The notes below the pieces were generated by a model. The model was not told the origin of the DNA. It saw nothing but the letters and a program-made list of their open reading frames with translations, and made no database searches. From Parvularculaceae bacterium (GTDB lineage: Bacteria > Pseudomonadota > Alphaproteobacteria > Caulobacterales > Parvularculaceae), in assembly GCA_004213235.1 (NCBI GenBank), contig SHAI01000066.1:1-11063 (forward strand): a stretch of 11,063 nt of DNA. The letters are read 5' to 3'. Numbering within the stretch: the stretch's first letter is position 1; every line of letters begins with the position of its first letter. This document shows positions 1-8,413 of the stretch, piece by piece. Position numbers and translations under genes: made by a program.

Positions 1-78
1 CAATCTCACATCCTTGAGTTATTTCAATATCAAATTCCATTGGAATCTGGCGTTGTTTTCCGTGATTTTTTTGAATGA
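1..78 (+). CDS. Possible 3' end of a gene entering from the left (25 codons)
   Basis: Frame 1 is open from the first base to a TGA at 76-78 and would end a protein with ...GVVFRDFFE. The composition is plausible for a real C-terminus. However, frame 2 is also open to base 93, and 25 codons is too short to tell coding from chance. No family is recognisable. The 13-base inverted repeat ATTCCATTGGAAT at 34-46 lies inside it. If it is real, its stop is 365 bases before the macroglobulin gene and it would not obviously share that gene's operon. Confidence 0.2.
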   Translation, partial: QSHILELFQYQIPLESGVVFRDFFE

Positions 79-150
79 ACCTTATCCGTCGTGAATAAAT
101 ATTCAAAATCAGACGCTTAAAGGAAAATCCAATCCTTTGGCGAGCTGCTG

Positions 151-171
151 CTGTATCGGGCAGCGATACGG
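151..171. repeat. Inverted repeat / hairpin in upstream region
   Basis: GTATCG (153-158) and CGATAC (164-169) form a perfect six-base stem around the loop GGCAG. On the plus-strand RNA it extends to eight pairs with one U-G pair and one C-G pair. No T-run follows on either strand, so it is not a standard intrinsic terminator. It could be an operator or part of a transcript leader; its function is unknown. Confidence 0.4.
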
Positions 172-344
172 GAAGCGGTGAATATCTGCAAAGTGAACAG
201 CATATTTGTACCGCCACACACTACTGAGTATCAAAAACCTTAGTTTTTTCGGTGGTTTTCCATGGGCCGAATTGCCAGGCGCATATAACCTTTGGGGCAT
301 GATCAGTTAAAGTCAAAACCCGGCCAAAATCGTGCCACACCCGC

Positions 345-359
345 GCCGCCCGGGGCGGC
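345..359. repeat. GC-rich palindrome
   Basis: GCCGCCCGGGGCGGC is a perfect dyad with a single central base, about 85 bases before the macroglobulin start. On the minus strand the stem is followed only loosely by a short T-run. It could be a weak terminator for minus-strand transcription or a protein-binding site; the sequence does not decide. Confidence 0.35.
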
Positions 360-443
360 ATACAAGGGGGCTCAGTGCATGCTATTAAAATGCGGCAAAA
401 TGGCATACCTGTATAACTGTCATGACTGAGAGAGGGTGTCCTG

Positions 444-3400
444 ATGGCAAGACCGAATACAGCGCTCATTACCGGTTCTATCCTGATCGCGTTTGCCGCA
501 GGCCTGATACTCGGGCTTTACATAGACCGCGGAGACATCGAGCTTCGGGATAGTGCGGGAAACCCTCTCATCGCGCCGCAGCCGCGCCGCATTGCCGATG
601 CCGCTCGCCAGCCATTTCAGGCGGTGCGCGATGCAGATGCGCCGCGGGGTACCGCTCCGCAAAGCACCGATAAATTTTCCTTTGAACGCCTGACGAATGA
701 CATGTCTGGAGATGTGCCGCGCTCCTGCATCAGCTTCAATCGTCCGCTCGATGTCAGTGGCGAGACCAATTACGCCGATTACATCCGCTTAACGCCAAAA
801 GTCACCCCGGCCGTGTTGGTTGACAAAAAGCGATTGTGTATTTCCGGTTTGGTGTTCAACCGGGAATATCAATTGCGGCTGCGCGCGGGGTTGCCAAGTG
901 CGGAAGGCGAAGGGTTGGCGCGGGCTGAAGATCTCGTCATCGCGTTTGGCGACAAGCCAGCCTATGTCGGCTTTGCCGGAGATGGCGTCATCCTGCCCCG
1001 ATTAGAGGCTGACGGCGTCGGAATCGAAACGGTTAATGTATCAAAACTCAAGGTTTCCATTTTTCGGGTCTCGGACCGGGCATTGGCAATGAAGGCGATT
1101 ACGAGCGGTGGTGCGCTTGGCGAGCAAGACTATTACTACGTATACGGTGAGAAAGATGGTGAAGACGTGGGCGTGCGTGTCTTCAACCGCGTTATCGATA
1201 TCATGGCTGAGCCAAATATAACAAAAACGACCGTTTTTCCATTTGGGGCTGCATTGGCGGAGCTGACGCCTGGCGCATATTTCGTGCGTTTGCAGGACGC
1301 TTCGCCCGGGACATCATCGGAGGAAAACAGACGCCGGGTTGCGCAGGCCTGGCGTTGGCTGATGTTCACCGATCTGGCTTTAACGACATATTCCGGCGGT
1401 GATGGGATTGATATTACGGTGCGCTCGTTAGATAGCGGCCGGCCCAAGGGCAATGTTGATTTACAATTGATCGCCGCAAATAACGATGTTCTTGCGCGCA
1501 CATCCACATCTTCTGATGGCTTTGCCCGCTTCAATCGCGCGGCAACAAGCGGTGAGGGACCGCAAAGACCCCGGATGATCATGGCTTATGGGCCGAATGC
1601 AGATTTCTCCGTGCTCGATCTACGCCGCCCTGCGCTCGACCTGGCTGATTATGATATAGCGGGACGAGATTTTGGTCGTGATGTCGACGGATATGTCTAT
1701 CTTGACCGCGGCATCTATCGCCCTGGCGAGACGGTCCGGATTACCGGCCTGTTGCGTGATGCAGCGGGTTTTGCGGTGGAACGCGGTGCTGTCGTGCGGG
1801 TTCTCAGGCCGAATGGGGTGGAGGCGGAACGTTTCCGCGTTCGCGAATTACAAGCAGGGGGCTTCTCCATTGACTATGAAACGCCGACCAGCGCACCGCG
1901 AGGTGTCTGGCGGTTGGAGGTAGAGGCCGATGGCGCAGGCGTCGTCGCGCGTGAAACCTTTTCCGTTGAAGATTTTGTCCCGCAACGCCTGGCAGTCGAA
2001 ATCGACATGGATGAGGAAACGGCGATCTTTCCAGGTGAAACCCGACCGGTTAAGATAAACGCGCGTTATCTTTATGGCGCACCGGGGGCGAACCTTAAAT
2101 CCGAGGCTGAAGCACGCCTGCGGGTTGCGCCAAATCCGTTTCCGGATTTTTCTGATTATGCCTTTGGTGATCAGCGCTCGGCGTTTCGGGAGCGGATCTT
2201 TGCATTTGATGTTGCGCAAACAGATGCTGAGGGCACTGTAGGCTTTGGCGTAAAGTTGCCAATGCCAGACAATGATGGATATGTGCCCTTGCGCGCCGAC
2301 CTTGTGGTTGGCGTTGCGGAACCGGGAGGGCGCGTCGTACGCGAGAGCGCGCGAATTCCGTTTCGCCCACATGAGCGCTATCTTGGTTTGAAACTGGGCG
2401 GTAACGGCCAGCGCGCTGGTCTGGATAAGCCGGTTGATCTCAATATCATCTCTCTTGATCGGTCTGGCAAACCGGTTGGTGATGCAGAAGTCGAATGGCG
2501 TTTGATTGAGGAGGATTACTGGTTTGAGTGGTACCGCCTGGGCGGTGCCTGGCGTTGGCGTCGCAATTATCGTGATATTCCAGTCGATAATGGCCGTATC
2601 AAGACGAATTCTGACGGCGGTGCACAACTAGCCTGGAGTTTAAAACGAGGATCCTATCGCGTCGCCGTGCGAGACGTGCAGACGGGTGTAGAAGCCGTCT
2701 TTCCGTTTTACGTCGGATGGCGCAGCTATGGTGCCGGGGCGCAAAAGCCGGATACCGCCGCTATGAGCGTAATTAGTGAAAATGTGTCGCCCGGCGCGAA
2801 AGTACGTCTTTTCATCGATCCACCCTATGCTGGTGAAGCGGTCATCGCCATTGCCACTGACCGCGTGCATAAAGTGCAGCGGATCGGGATTGATGGGGAT
2901 GGACGTGAATTAACGATTGATACCGATCCGGCCTGGGGAGCAGGGTTTTATGTTCTGGCAACGATTGTCACGCCGCGTGATGCTGTGGACCGGCCGATTC
3001 CGCGACGGGCTATCGCAACGACTTATGTCCCATTTGACATGTCAGACCGTAAGCTCAAGGTACAGATAGAAACCCCGGATGTTGTGCGCCCGGCGGGTCA
3101 AATTGAACTGCCGGTGAAAGTCGATGGTGGTGTTCGCGGGGAAGACATCTTTTTGACACTCGCTGCGGTGGATGAAGGCATATTACGCCTGACCAAGTTC
3201 ACCTCGCCCGATCCGAGTGGATATTTCTTTGGGAAGAAGCGACTTGGTGTTGAAATTCATGATGATTACGGACGGATTTTGGATCCCAACCTCGCCGCAG
3301 CGTCTGATTTCGGCGGGGATCAGATCGGCGGGGAAGGCTTGAGCGTCGTCCCGACGAAAACACTTGCCCTGTTTTCTGGGCCGGTGGTCCTTGATGATGA

Positions 3401-5417
3401 TGGACGCGCGCGTATTGCTATTGATATTCCGGACTTCAATGGGGAATTGCGACTGATGGCAACGGCCTGGAGCGTCGGCAAGGTTGGTGCTCATGATGCA
3501 CCGCTAACCGTGCGCGATCCGGTTCCGACGCTCCTTTCACTGCCGCGTTTTCTGGCACCCGGCGACAAAGCCGACGCAACGCTATTGATCGACAATGTGG
3601 AAGGGACACCAGGAGCATATTCTGTGCGCCTGACCGATCGGGTGTCCGGGGCACCGCCAGTGCGCGCAGATTTTTCCAGGGACATTCCACTTGATAAGAA
3701 TGTTCAGGCATCTGATCGCTTTCCCCTAACGGCTGATATTGAGGGCATTGGCGACCTTGAATTATCCGTTCAAGGGCCGGAAGGTTATCGCCGGGAACAT
3801 GACTACCAGTTGCAGGTGCGTTCCCCATATTTCCCGCAAACGAAGATATCGACACGGCGTATCGCTGCGGGCGAAACACTTTCCCTTGACGGGCAATTAT
3901 TTGATGGCGTGGTCGCGGATAGCGCGGAGGCTGTGGTAAGCTTTTCGCCGCTTGATGGTATTAGCCCTGATACCCTTTTGGCGTCGCTTTCAAAATATCC
4001 TTACGGATGTACGGAGCAATTGGTTAGCCAGTCTTTCCCACTGCTTTTCGCTGGCGATCTGGCGCAGGTCGCAGGTCAGGCACCGCAATACGCGATGCGG
4101 CCTCAGGTTCAGGAGGCCATCAACAGATTGCTGGCCCGTCAAAGCCCTGACGGCTCCTTTGGGCTGTGGAATATGGGCGACCGTAATGCCTCCGGGTGGA
4201 TTGGTGCGTATACAACGGACTTTCTTTCCCGCGCGCGTAGTGATGGTTACGCTGTGCCAGAAAATGCGCTTCGAATGGCCTATGGTGCCTTGCGCAAGGT
4301 CGCTGATTTGGGGCGATGGTCATATGTTGGATATCAATCTCGTGCCTATGAAGGTTCGTGGTCAAATGATACCACAGACCAGTATCGCAAACGCTCGGCA
4401 GCTTATGCCATGTATGTTCTGGCGATGGCCGAGGAAATAAACCTTTCGGATTTGCGCTATTTTCATGATGCCCATCTCAGTAGTATGAGGAGCCCGCTTG
4501 CCAAGGCGCAAATCGGCGCGGCTCTTGCCTATCTCGGTGATCGCGCCCGCGCGGTAAGCGCCTTTAATGGTGCGATTGAAGCGATCGGGTTTGATAATAC
4601 GGGTAATTATTATCAGTCGGCCTTGCGCGATGCGGCGGGTGTTGTTGCGCTCCTGGCAGAAGTTGAAAATGTTGCCGGGTTAGAAATCGCCAATGAGCGT
4701 TTGCGCGCCTTGATGAAAGAACCAAGCAATCTGAATACCCAGGAAAAGGCATTCACCTTGCTGGCTGCACAAGCCTTATTGCGCAGCGCCGGAGACATTT
4801 CCATTAATGCCGGAGGGCAAGTGCTGCCCGTCATTGGGGGCACCGCAAGCCAGGTTCTATTGCCAGACGCACTATCGCAAGAAACGGCTTTCACCAATAA
4901 TAGCGATGGTCCGCTCTTCGTCACCGTGTCAGTCACCGGTTCACCGTCGAGCGCGCCAGTACCAATGGCGAAAGGGTTTACAATAGAAAAGCGCATCTAC
5001 TCCTTGAGCGGAGAAGAGGTTGATCTTGAGACGCTCCAGCAAAATGATCGACTGGCGGTTGTTATAAGCGGGGAAGCGATTGAGGGGCGGATAAATCCGT
5101 CCATCATTGCCGACCTTCTGCCGGCAGGTTTTGAAATCGAGGCGGTGCTGCGGCCGGAGGATGGCCGTCGGGCCAACCGGCAGGGGGCCTATGCCTGGAT
5201 TGGTAAAATCAGCCAGCTGAAACTGGCAGAAGCGCGCGACGACCGTTTCATTGCGGCGTTGGATTTGCGTAAGGAGAAGTTTACGGCAGCATATATTGTT
5301 CGCGCTGTAACGCCGGGGAATTTCGCAATTCCGGGGGCTGTGATTGAAGATATGTATCGGCCTGGTGTCGCCGCGCGAAGCGCCGCCGGACGGATCAATA
5401 TTCGGGCAAGCGAGTAA
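444..5417 (+). CDS. Bacterial alpha-2-macroglobulin family protein (YfhM-like protease trap)
   Basis: This 1657-residue protein matches the bacterial alpha-2-macroglobulin family, large periplasmic proteins thought to trap attacking proteases covalently through an internal thioester. Residues 7-27 form a hydrophobic N-terminal segment with no lipobox cysteine, so the protein is probably anchored in the inner membrane by an uncleaved segment or secreted, unlike the E. coli lipoprotein YfhM. The N-terminal macroglobulin domain (about 90-160) holds Cys95 and Cys132. The RPGE motif (426-429) marks the A2M_N domain. A bait-region domain starts near 774 and contains the VDEGIL motif. The central A2M domain starts near 968. 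YPYGCTEQ carries the thioester pair Cys1189/Gln1192 and is followed by the alpha-helical thioester domain; the last 160 or so residues are beta-type. AGAGGG seven bases upstream supports the ATG. pbpC follows after six bases. There are only three cysteines in the whole protein. Confidence 0.95.
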   Translation: MARPNTALITGSILIAFAAGLILGLYIDRGDIELRDSAGNPLIAPQPRRIADAARQPFQAVRDADAPRGTAPQSTDKFSFERLTNDMSGDVPRSCISFNRPLDVSGETNYADYIRLTPKVTPAVLVDKKRLCISGLVFNREYQLRLRAGLPSAEGEGLARAEDLVIAFGDKPAYVGFAGDGVILPRLEADGVGIETVNVSKLKVSIFRVSDRALAMKAITSGGALGEQDYYYVYGEKDGEDVGVRVFNRVIDIMAEPNITKTTVFPFGAALAELTPGAYFVRLQDASPGTSSEENRRRVAQAWRWLMFTDLALTTYSGGDGIDITVRSLDSGRPKGNVDLQLIAANNDVLARTSTSSDGFARFNRAATSGEGPQRPRMIMAYGPNADFSVLDLRRPALDLADYDIAGRDFGRDVDGYVYLDRGIYRPGETVRITGLLRDAAGFAVERGAVVRVLRPNGVEAERFRVRELQAGGFSIDYETPTSAPRGVWRLEVEADGAGVVARETFSVEDFVPQRLAVEIDMDEETAIFPGETRPVKINARYLYGAPGANLKSEAEARLRVAPNPFPDFSDYAFGDQRSAFRERIFAFDVAQTDAEGTVGFGVKLPMPDNDGYVPLRADLVVGVAEPGGRVVRESARIPFRPHERYLGLKLGGNGQRAGLDKPVDLNIISLDRSGKPVGDAEVEWRLIEEDYWFEWYRLGGAWRWRRNYRDIPVDNGRIKTNSDGGAQLAWSLKRGSYRVAVRDVQTGVEAVFPFYVGWRSYGAGAQKPDTAAMSVISENVSPGAKVRLFIDPPYAGEAVIAIATDRVHKVQRIGIDGDGRELTIDTDPAWGAGFYVLATIVTPRDAVDRPIPRRAIATTYVPFDMSDRKLKVQIETPDVVRPAGQIELPVKVDGGVRGEDIFLTLAAVDEGILRLTKFTSPDPSGYFFGKKRLGVEIHDDYGRILDPNLAAASDFGGDQIGGEGLSVVPTKTLALFSGPVVLDDDGRARIAIDIPDFNGELRLMATAWSVGKVGAHDAPLTVRDPVPTLLSLPRFLAPGDKADATLLIDNVEGTPGAYSVRLTDRVSGAPPVRADFSRDIPLDKNVQASDRFPLTADIEGIGDLELSVQGPEGYRREHDYQLQVRSPYFPQTKISTRRIAAGETLSLDGQLFDGVVADSAEAVVSFSPLDGISPDTLLASLSKYPYGCTEQLVSQSFPLLFAGDLAQVAGQAPQYAMRPQVQEAINRLLARQSPDGSFGLWNMGDRNASGWIGAYTTDFLSRARSDGYAVPENALRMAYGALRKVADLGRWSYVGYQSRAYEGSWSNDTTDQYRKRSAAYAMYVLAMAEEINLSDLRYFHDAHLSSMRSPLAKAQIGAALAYLGDRARAVSAFNGAIEAIGFDNTGNYYQSALRDAAGVVALLAEVENVAGLEIANERLRALMKEPSNLNTQEKAFTLLAAQALLRSAGDISINAGGQVLPVIGGTASQVLLPDALSQETAFTNNSDGPLFVTVSVTGSPSSAPVPMAKGFTIEKRIYSLSGEEVDLETLQQNDRLAVVISGEAIEGRINPSIIADLLPAGFEIEAVLRPEDGRRANRQGAYAWIGKISQLKLAEARDDRFIAALDLRKEKFTAAYIVRAVTPGNFAIPGAVIEDMYRPGVAARSAAGRINIRASE

Positions 5418-5423
5418 GCACCG

Positions 5424-7577
5424 ATGATCAACGGTGCCAGAGGTCATTGGGCGCGTGTTCAGCGTGCAATGGTTTTGGGCGGCGTTGTCGCCGCCGCATT
5501 TGTCGCAGTGATCGTTTCTCTTGATCTGGCATTTCCGCCGCCATTGCACAAGGGAAGCGAGGTCGGTCAGATCATTGTAGATCGTGATGGCCGCTGGCTG
5601 CATGCTTTTGCAACCCGCGAAGGGCGTTGGCGATTTCAGGTAAATGTTGACACGGTTGATCCGGAATTTGTTGATCGATTGATCGAGATAGAAGACCGTC
5701 GGTTTTTCGTTCATCCAGGCATTGACGTTTTTGCGATTGCCCGTGCTCTGCGCCAGGCGGCGATGCGTGGTCGGATTGTGTCTGGCGCGTCTACGATCAC
5801 AATGCAGACGGCTCGCCTATTGGAGCCGCGCCCGCGGACGATCAGCTCAAAGATAATTGAGATATTTCGTGCGCTACAGATTGAGCGGCGTCTCAGCAAG
5901 GATGAAATTCTGTCCTTGTACCTTACCCTTGCCCCCTATGGTGGTAATATTGAGGGGGTGAGGGCCGCGTCATTACTCTATTTTGGTAAAGACCCCGCAG
6001 CGCTTTCCGTATCAGAGCAGGCGCTCCTGATTGCGCTGCCGCAGGCTCCGGAGGCGCGCCGCCCCGACCGGCATAGACGCGCGGCGCGGACAGCTGCGCG
6101 CGCTGTGGTTGACCGGTTGATCAAGGCTGGAAAACTGCCGTCAACGTATAAAGGGCGGGCCTTGGCCATTCCGGACAAGCGCCGGGAACTGCCGCGGTTC
6201 GCATATCACGGCGCGCGCCGCGCGGCGAATTTAACGCGGCATCTGTCCGCAAGCGACTCTACGTCCAAAAGCGACACTGTGTCCAAAAGCGCCGCGACGG
6301 CCAAAAGCGAGAGGGCGCTCACAAGCGATATTGTTTCCACACTGGACATCGACGCGCAACAAACCGTTGAACGGGTTCTTGCCGATCACGCTCGCCAGAT
6401 TGACAGAGACGTTAATATTGCGGCGATTGTCATCGTGCCAGAAACGGGAGAGATCATTGCCTATGCAGGTTCTGCTGATTTCATGCGGGCTGGCGGCTGG
6501 ATAGATATGAACCAGGCGGTGCGTTCGCCAGGGTCACTTTTAAAGCCATTCATCTATGGTTTAGCATTTGAGGACGGGACGGCCTTGCCGCACCGTATAC
6601 TGAGCGATGAATTCAGGACGATTAATGGCTATCGGCCGGAGAATTTCGATCGGCGTTACCGCGGCGATGTTCGCCTTAAGGATGCATTGCGCCATTCTCT
6701 CAATGTTCCTGCTGTCGCGGCACTCTCCGCAGTGGGGCCAAATCGTTTTGCGGCATTGTTAGCCAATGCTGGTGTGAATTTGCGTTTGCCCGCGCGTGCC
6801 CTTGGCACGGAGGTCGGGTTGCCCGTTGCCCTTGGCGGGGCTGGATTGCGGCCTATCGATATTGCAATCTTGTATACAGGTCTGGCGCGCGGTGGTGAGG
6901 TCATCCCTGTGTCCCTGATATCCCCAAAAGGCGATATTCCGCAGGGCTATCGCATCTTTTCCTCTGAAAATGCCAGGAGAGTTAGCGCTATTCTCAGTTC
7001 TGTGCCGGCCCCTAAAGGGCGGTTGCCGGGGGCATTGGCTAACGGCGTTACACCGCTGGCCTGGAAAACGGGTACATCATATGGATATCGCGATGCCTGG
7101 GCGGCGGGGTATACGGATAAACATGTTGTGGTAGTGTGGACGGGACGCCCAGACGGCACACCGAGAAAGGGTGCAACCGGTCGCCGAGTGGCGGCACCAA
7201 TCCTGTTTGATATTGCCGACGCTCTTGCAACGCGCTCTGGCCCGCGTGTGGCGCCTCAAAATGATGACTTGATACCGCTGATGGCAAACCGCCCCCGCGT
7301 TTACGCGCTGTCGGAGGCAACAGGGCCGAAAGTGTTGTTTCCGCCCAACGGCGCTGAATTATACATCAACCGCAATGCTGACGGCAGTGCGCGCGGGGTC
7401 GCACTGTCCGCGCGATCCGACACGTCGCCGGTCAACTGGTTTATAGGCGGTGAACCCTTGTCTGATCCTGAAAACTGGATCCCGCAAAAGCCTGGCTTTT
7501 ACCAGATCGAGGCGGTGGATGCGAATGGCGATGCAGATACGGTCATTGTTCAAATTGTTGGTGGCACGGTAGAATGA
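5424..7577 (+). CDS. pbpC: Penicillin-binding protein 1C (bifunctional glycosyltransferase/transpeptidase)
   Basis: PBP1C is a class A penicillin-binding protein of the inner membrane that polymerises glycan strands from lipid II; its transpeptidase role is less well defined. At 717 residues it is near the usual family length. A membrane segment spans about 15-36. The GT51 domain (about 45-230) has Glu90 in EDRRFFxHxG and the motif GASTITMQ (121-128). The transpeptidase domain has SLLK (Ser371, Lys374), SLN (425-427) and KTGTS (548-552), so all three active-site motifs are intact. Residues 625-715 match the C-terminal domain typical of PBP1C, which separates it from PBP1A/1B. The linker between the two enzymatic domains carries five hexapeptide repeats. 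The gene starts six bases after the macroglobulin stop with no strong ribosome binding site, suggesting translational coupling. Its TGA overlaps the next start. Confidence 0.95.
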   Translation: MINGARGHWARVQRAMVLGGVVAAAFVAVIVSLDLAFPPPLHKGSEVGQIIVDRDGRWLHAFATREGRWRFQVNVDTVDPEFVDRLIEIEDRRFFVHPGIDVFAIARALRQAAMRGRIVSGASTITMQTARLLEPRPRTISSKIIEIFRALQIERRLSKDEILSLYLTLAPYGGNIEGVRAASLLYFGKDPAALSVSEQALLIALPQAPEARRPDRHRRAARTAARAVVDRLIKAGKLPSTYKGRALAIPDKRRELPRFAYHGARRAANLTRHLSASDSTSKSDTVSKSAATAKSERALTSDIVSTLDIDAQQTVERVLADHARQIDRDVNIAAIVIVPETGEIIAYAGSADFMRAGGWIDMNQAVRSPGSLLKPFIYGLAFEDGTALPHRILSDEFRTINGYRPENFDRRYRGDVRLKDALRHSLNVPAVAALSAVGPNRFAALLANAGVNLRLPARALGTEVGLPVALGGAGLRPIDIAILYTGLARGGEVIPVSLISPKGDIPQGYRIFSSENARRVSAILSSVPAPKGRLPGALANGVTPLAWKTGTSYGYRDAWAAGYTDKHVVVVWTGRPDGTPRKGATGRRVAAPILFDIADALATRSGPRVAPQNDDLIPLMANRPRVYALSEATGPKVLFPPNGAELYINRNADGSARGVALSARSDTSPVNWFIGGEPLSDPENWIPQKPGFYQIEAVDANGDADTVIVQIVGGTVE
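6238..6327 (+). repeat. Five degenerate 18-bp tandem repeats inside pbpC
   Basis: Five consecutive 18-base units start at 6238, 6256, 6274, 6292 and 6310, each ending in AAGCG; units 2-4 end in CCAAAAGCG. They encode hexapeptides such as DSTSKS, DTVSKS and AATAKS at residues 272-301, between the GT51 and transpeptidase domains. The unit is a multiple of three, so copy changes would keep the frame. The Ser/Lys/Thr-rich product is probably a flexible linker. Confidence 0.8.
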
Positions 7578-8386
7578 TGGTGAGCCGCAGAAGCGTGCTG
7601 TGGGGCCTTGGCGGCGGATTGGTCGGTGCCAACTCGCTGGTATCGGTGGCAGCGCAGCAAGGCGGGCAAATACGCCTCAGCGGCGAGGCCTTGTCCGGGA
7701 CAAGCGCGCGCATCGACGGTGGGGAGTTTGTACTTGCCGATATCGTGTCGCCCCGACGCTGGCGCGCTTATGGCAGGGAAGCTCCTCCAAACAAAGTGGA
7801 TCCATTCACGGCCCATGCCATGGGGGAGCTGCAAGAACTGCTGGATCTTGGTGTAAGCAATCTTGATTTTTGGAAGCGCGATCGGTGGGGACGTACAATC
7901 GGACGTATCAGGACGGGCGAGGGTATTGATGTTCAATCCCGTCTCGTGGCGCGCGGTGCGGTCATTGTCCGCCCACGGTCAGATGACTGGTCATATATAA
8001 GGGGGTTGCTATCACTTGAGGCCGAGGCGCGTGATGCCGGATTAGGGATATGGGCCTGGCGGGACAATCGTGTTCACAATGCCAACACTGATACCGGCCC
8101 ACTTTTGGCCCGCAACGGGCATTACACCCTCGTGCAGGGCAGGCTCGCAAATCAATATGACGGGAGCGCGCGTCGGTATTTGAACTTTGGCGAAGATTAC
8201 AAGACCGACGTCACGGCGACGATTGAGAAAAAAGTACTCAGGCGCTGGCACCGTGAGTGTGAGGTTGAGGCATTTGAGTGGCTGGAAACCCTGAAGAGCA
8301 GGACAATTCGTGTGCGTGGCCACGTTTCAAGGATCAATGGTCCATCAATCGCCGTTACCCATCCATGTCAGATCGAGCCGTTATGA
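7574..8386 (+). CDS. Tat-exported SNase-like (thermonuclease-fold) protein, probably non-catalytic
   Basis: This 270-residue protein starts with SRRSVLW and a hydrophobic stretch ending at VAA-Q (27/28), a good twin-arginine signal peptide, so it probably acts folded in the periplasm. Residues 35-163 follow the staphylococcal nuclease pattern: IDG (47-49), VLADIVSPR (53-61), DRWGRTIGRI (103-112), LVARGAVIV (124-132) and the LEAEARDAGLGIWA helix (148-161). Aligning VLADIVSPR with the family's RLxGIDAPE puts Val53, Val58 and Arg61 where nuclease Arg35, Asp40 and Glu43 belong; only Arg107 (Arg87) is kept. That argues against nuclease activity and for binding. The C-terminal part has YLNFGEDYKTD (202-212), also seen in alphaproteobacterial relatives. 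Cys229 and Cys265 could form a disulfide. The ATG overlaps the pbpC stop as ATGATG; the second ATG is equally possible. Confidence 0.8.
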   Translation: MMVSRRSVLWGLGGGLVGANSLVSVAAQQGGQIRLSGEALSGTSARIDGGEFVLADIVSPRRWRAYGREAPPNKVDPFTAHAMGELQELLDLGVSNLDFWKRDRWGRTIGRIRTGEGIDVQSRLVARGAVIVRPRSDDWSYIRGLLSLEAEARDAGLGIWAWRDNRVHNANTDTGPLLARNGHYTLVQGRLANQYDGSARRYLNFGEDYKTDVTATIEKKVLRRWHRECEVEAFEWLETLKSRTIRVRGHVSRINGPSIAVTHPCQIEPL

Positions 8387-8392
8387 TCACGC

Positions 8393-8413
8393 AAGCGGCT
8401 AGGCCGCTTTTTT
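8393..8413 (+). terminator. Intrinsic terminator of the macroglobulin-pbpC-SNase operon
   Basis: AAGCGGC (8393-8399), loop TAG, and GCCGCTT (8403-8409) form a perfect seven-base stem running into six T's (8408-8413), seven bases after the SNase-like stop. It overlaps the last codons of convergent carD, and the carD stop codon (TAG on the minus strand, 8399-8401) takes in the loop edge. On the minus strand the stem is followed by GCGTGATC rather than a T-run, so it should act mainly on plus-strand transcription. Confidence 0.9.

Larger units (their letters stand above)
79..443. other. Non-coding region upstream of the macroglobulin operon
   Basis: No convincing gene is seen on either strand; the short minus-strand frames here have no recognisable sequence. 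The first part is AT-rich and holds the dyad TGAATA-AA-TATTCA (92-105) and AAAGGA/TCCTTT (119-124 and 133-138). A hairpin lies at 151-171 and a GC-rich palindrome at 345-359. Just before the operon is TATAAC at 412-417, a possible -10 element, but no good -35 sits 16-18 bases upstream, so no promoter is asserted. AGAGGG at 431-436, seven bases before the ATG at 444, is a good ribosome binding site and supports that start. Confidence 0.6.

Noticed and set aside
221..469. Minus-strand 82-codon frame upstream of the macroglobulin gene
   Set aside because: It overlaps the macroglobulin start, has no recognisable motif, and its composition looks random.
1848..2627. Minus-strand 259-codon frame
   Set aside because: It lies wholly inside the macroglobulin gene in antisense and shows no family motif; long antisense frames are common in genes of this composition.
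4941..5714. Minus-strand 257-codon frame spanning the macroglobulin-pbpC junction
   Set aside because: It is antisense to two well-supported genes and has no recognisable domain.
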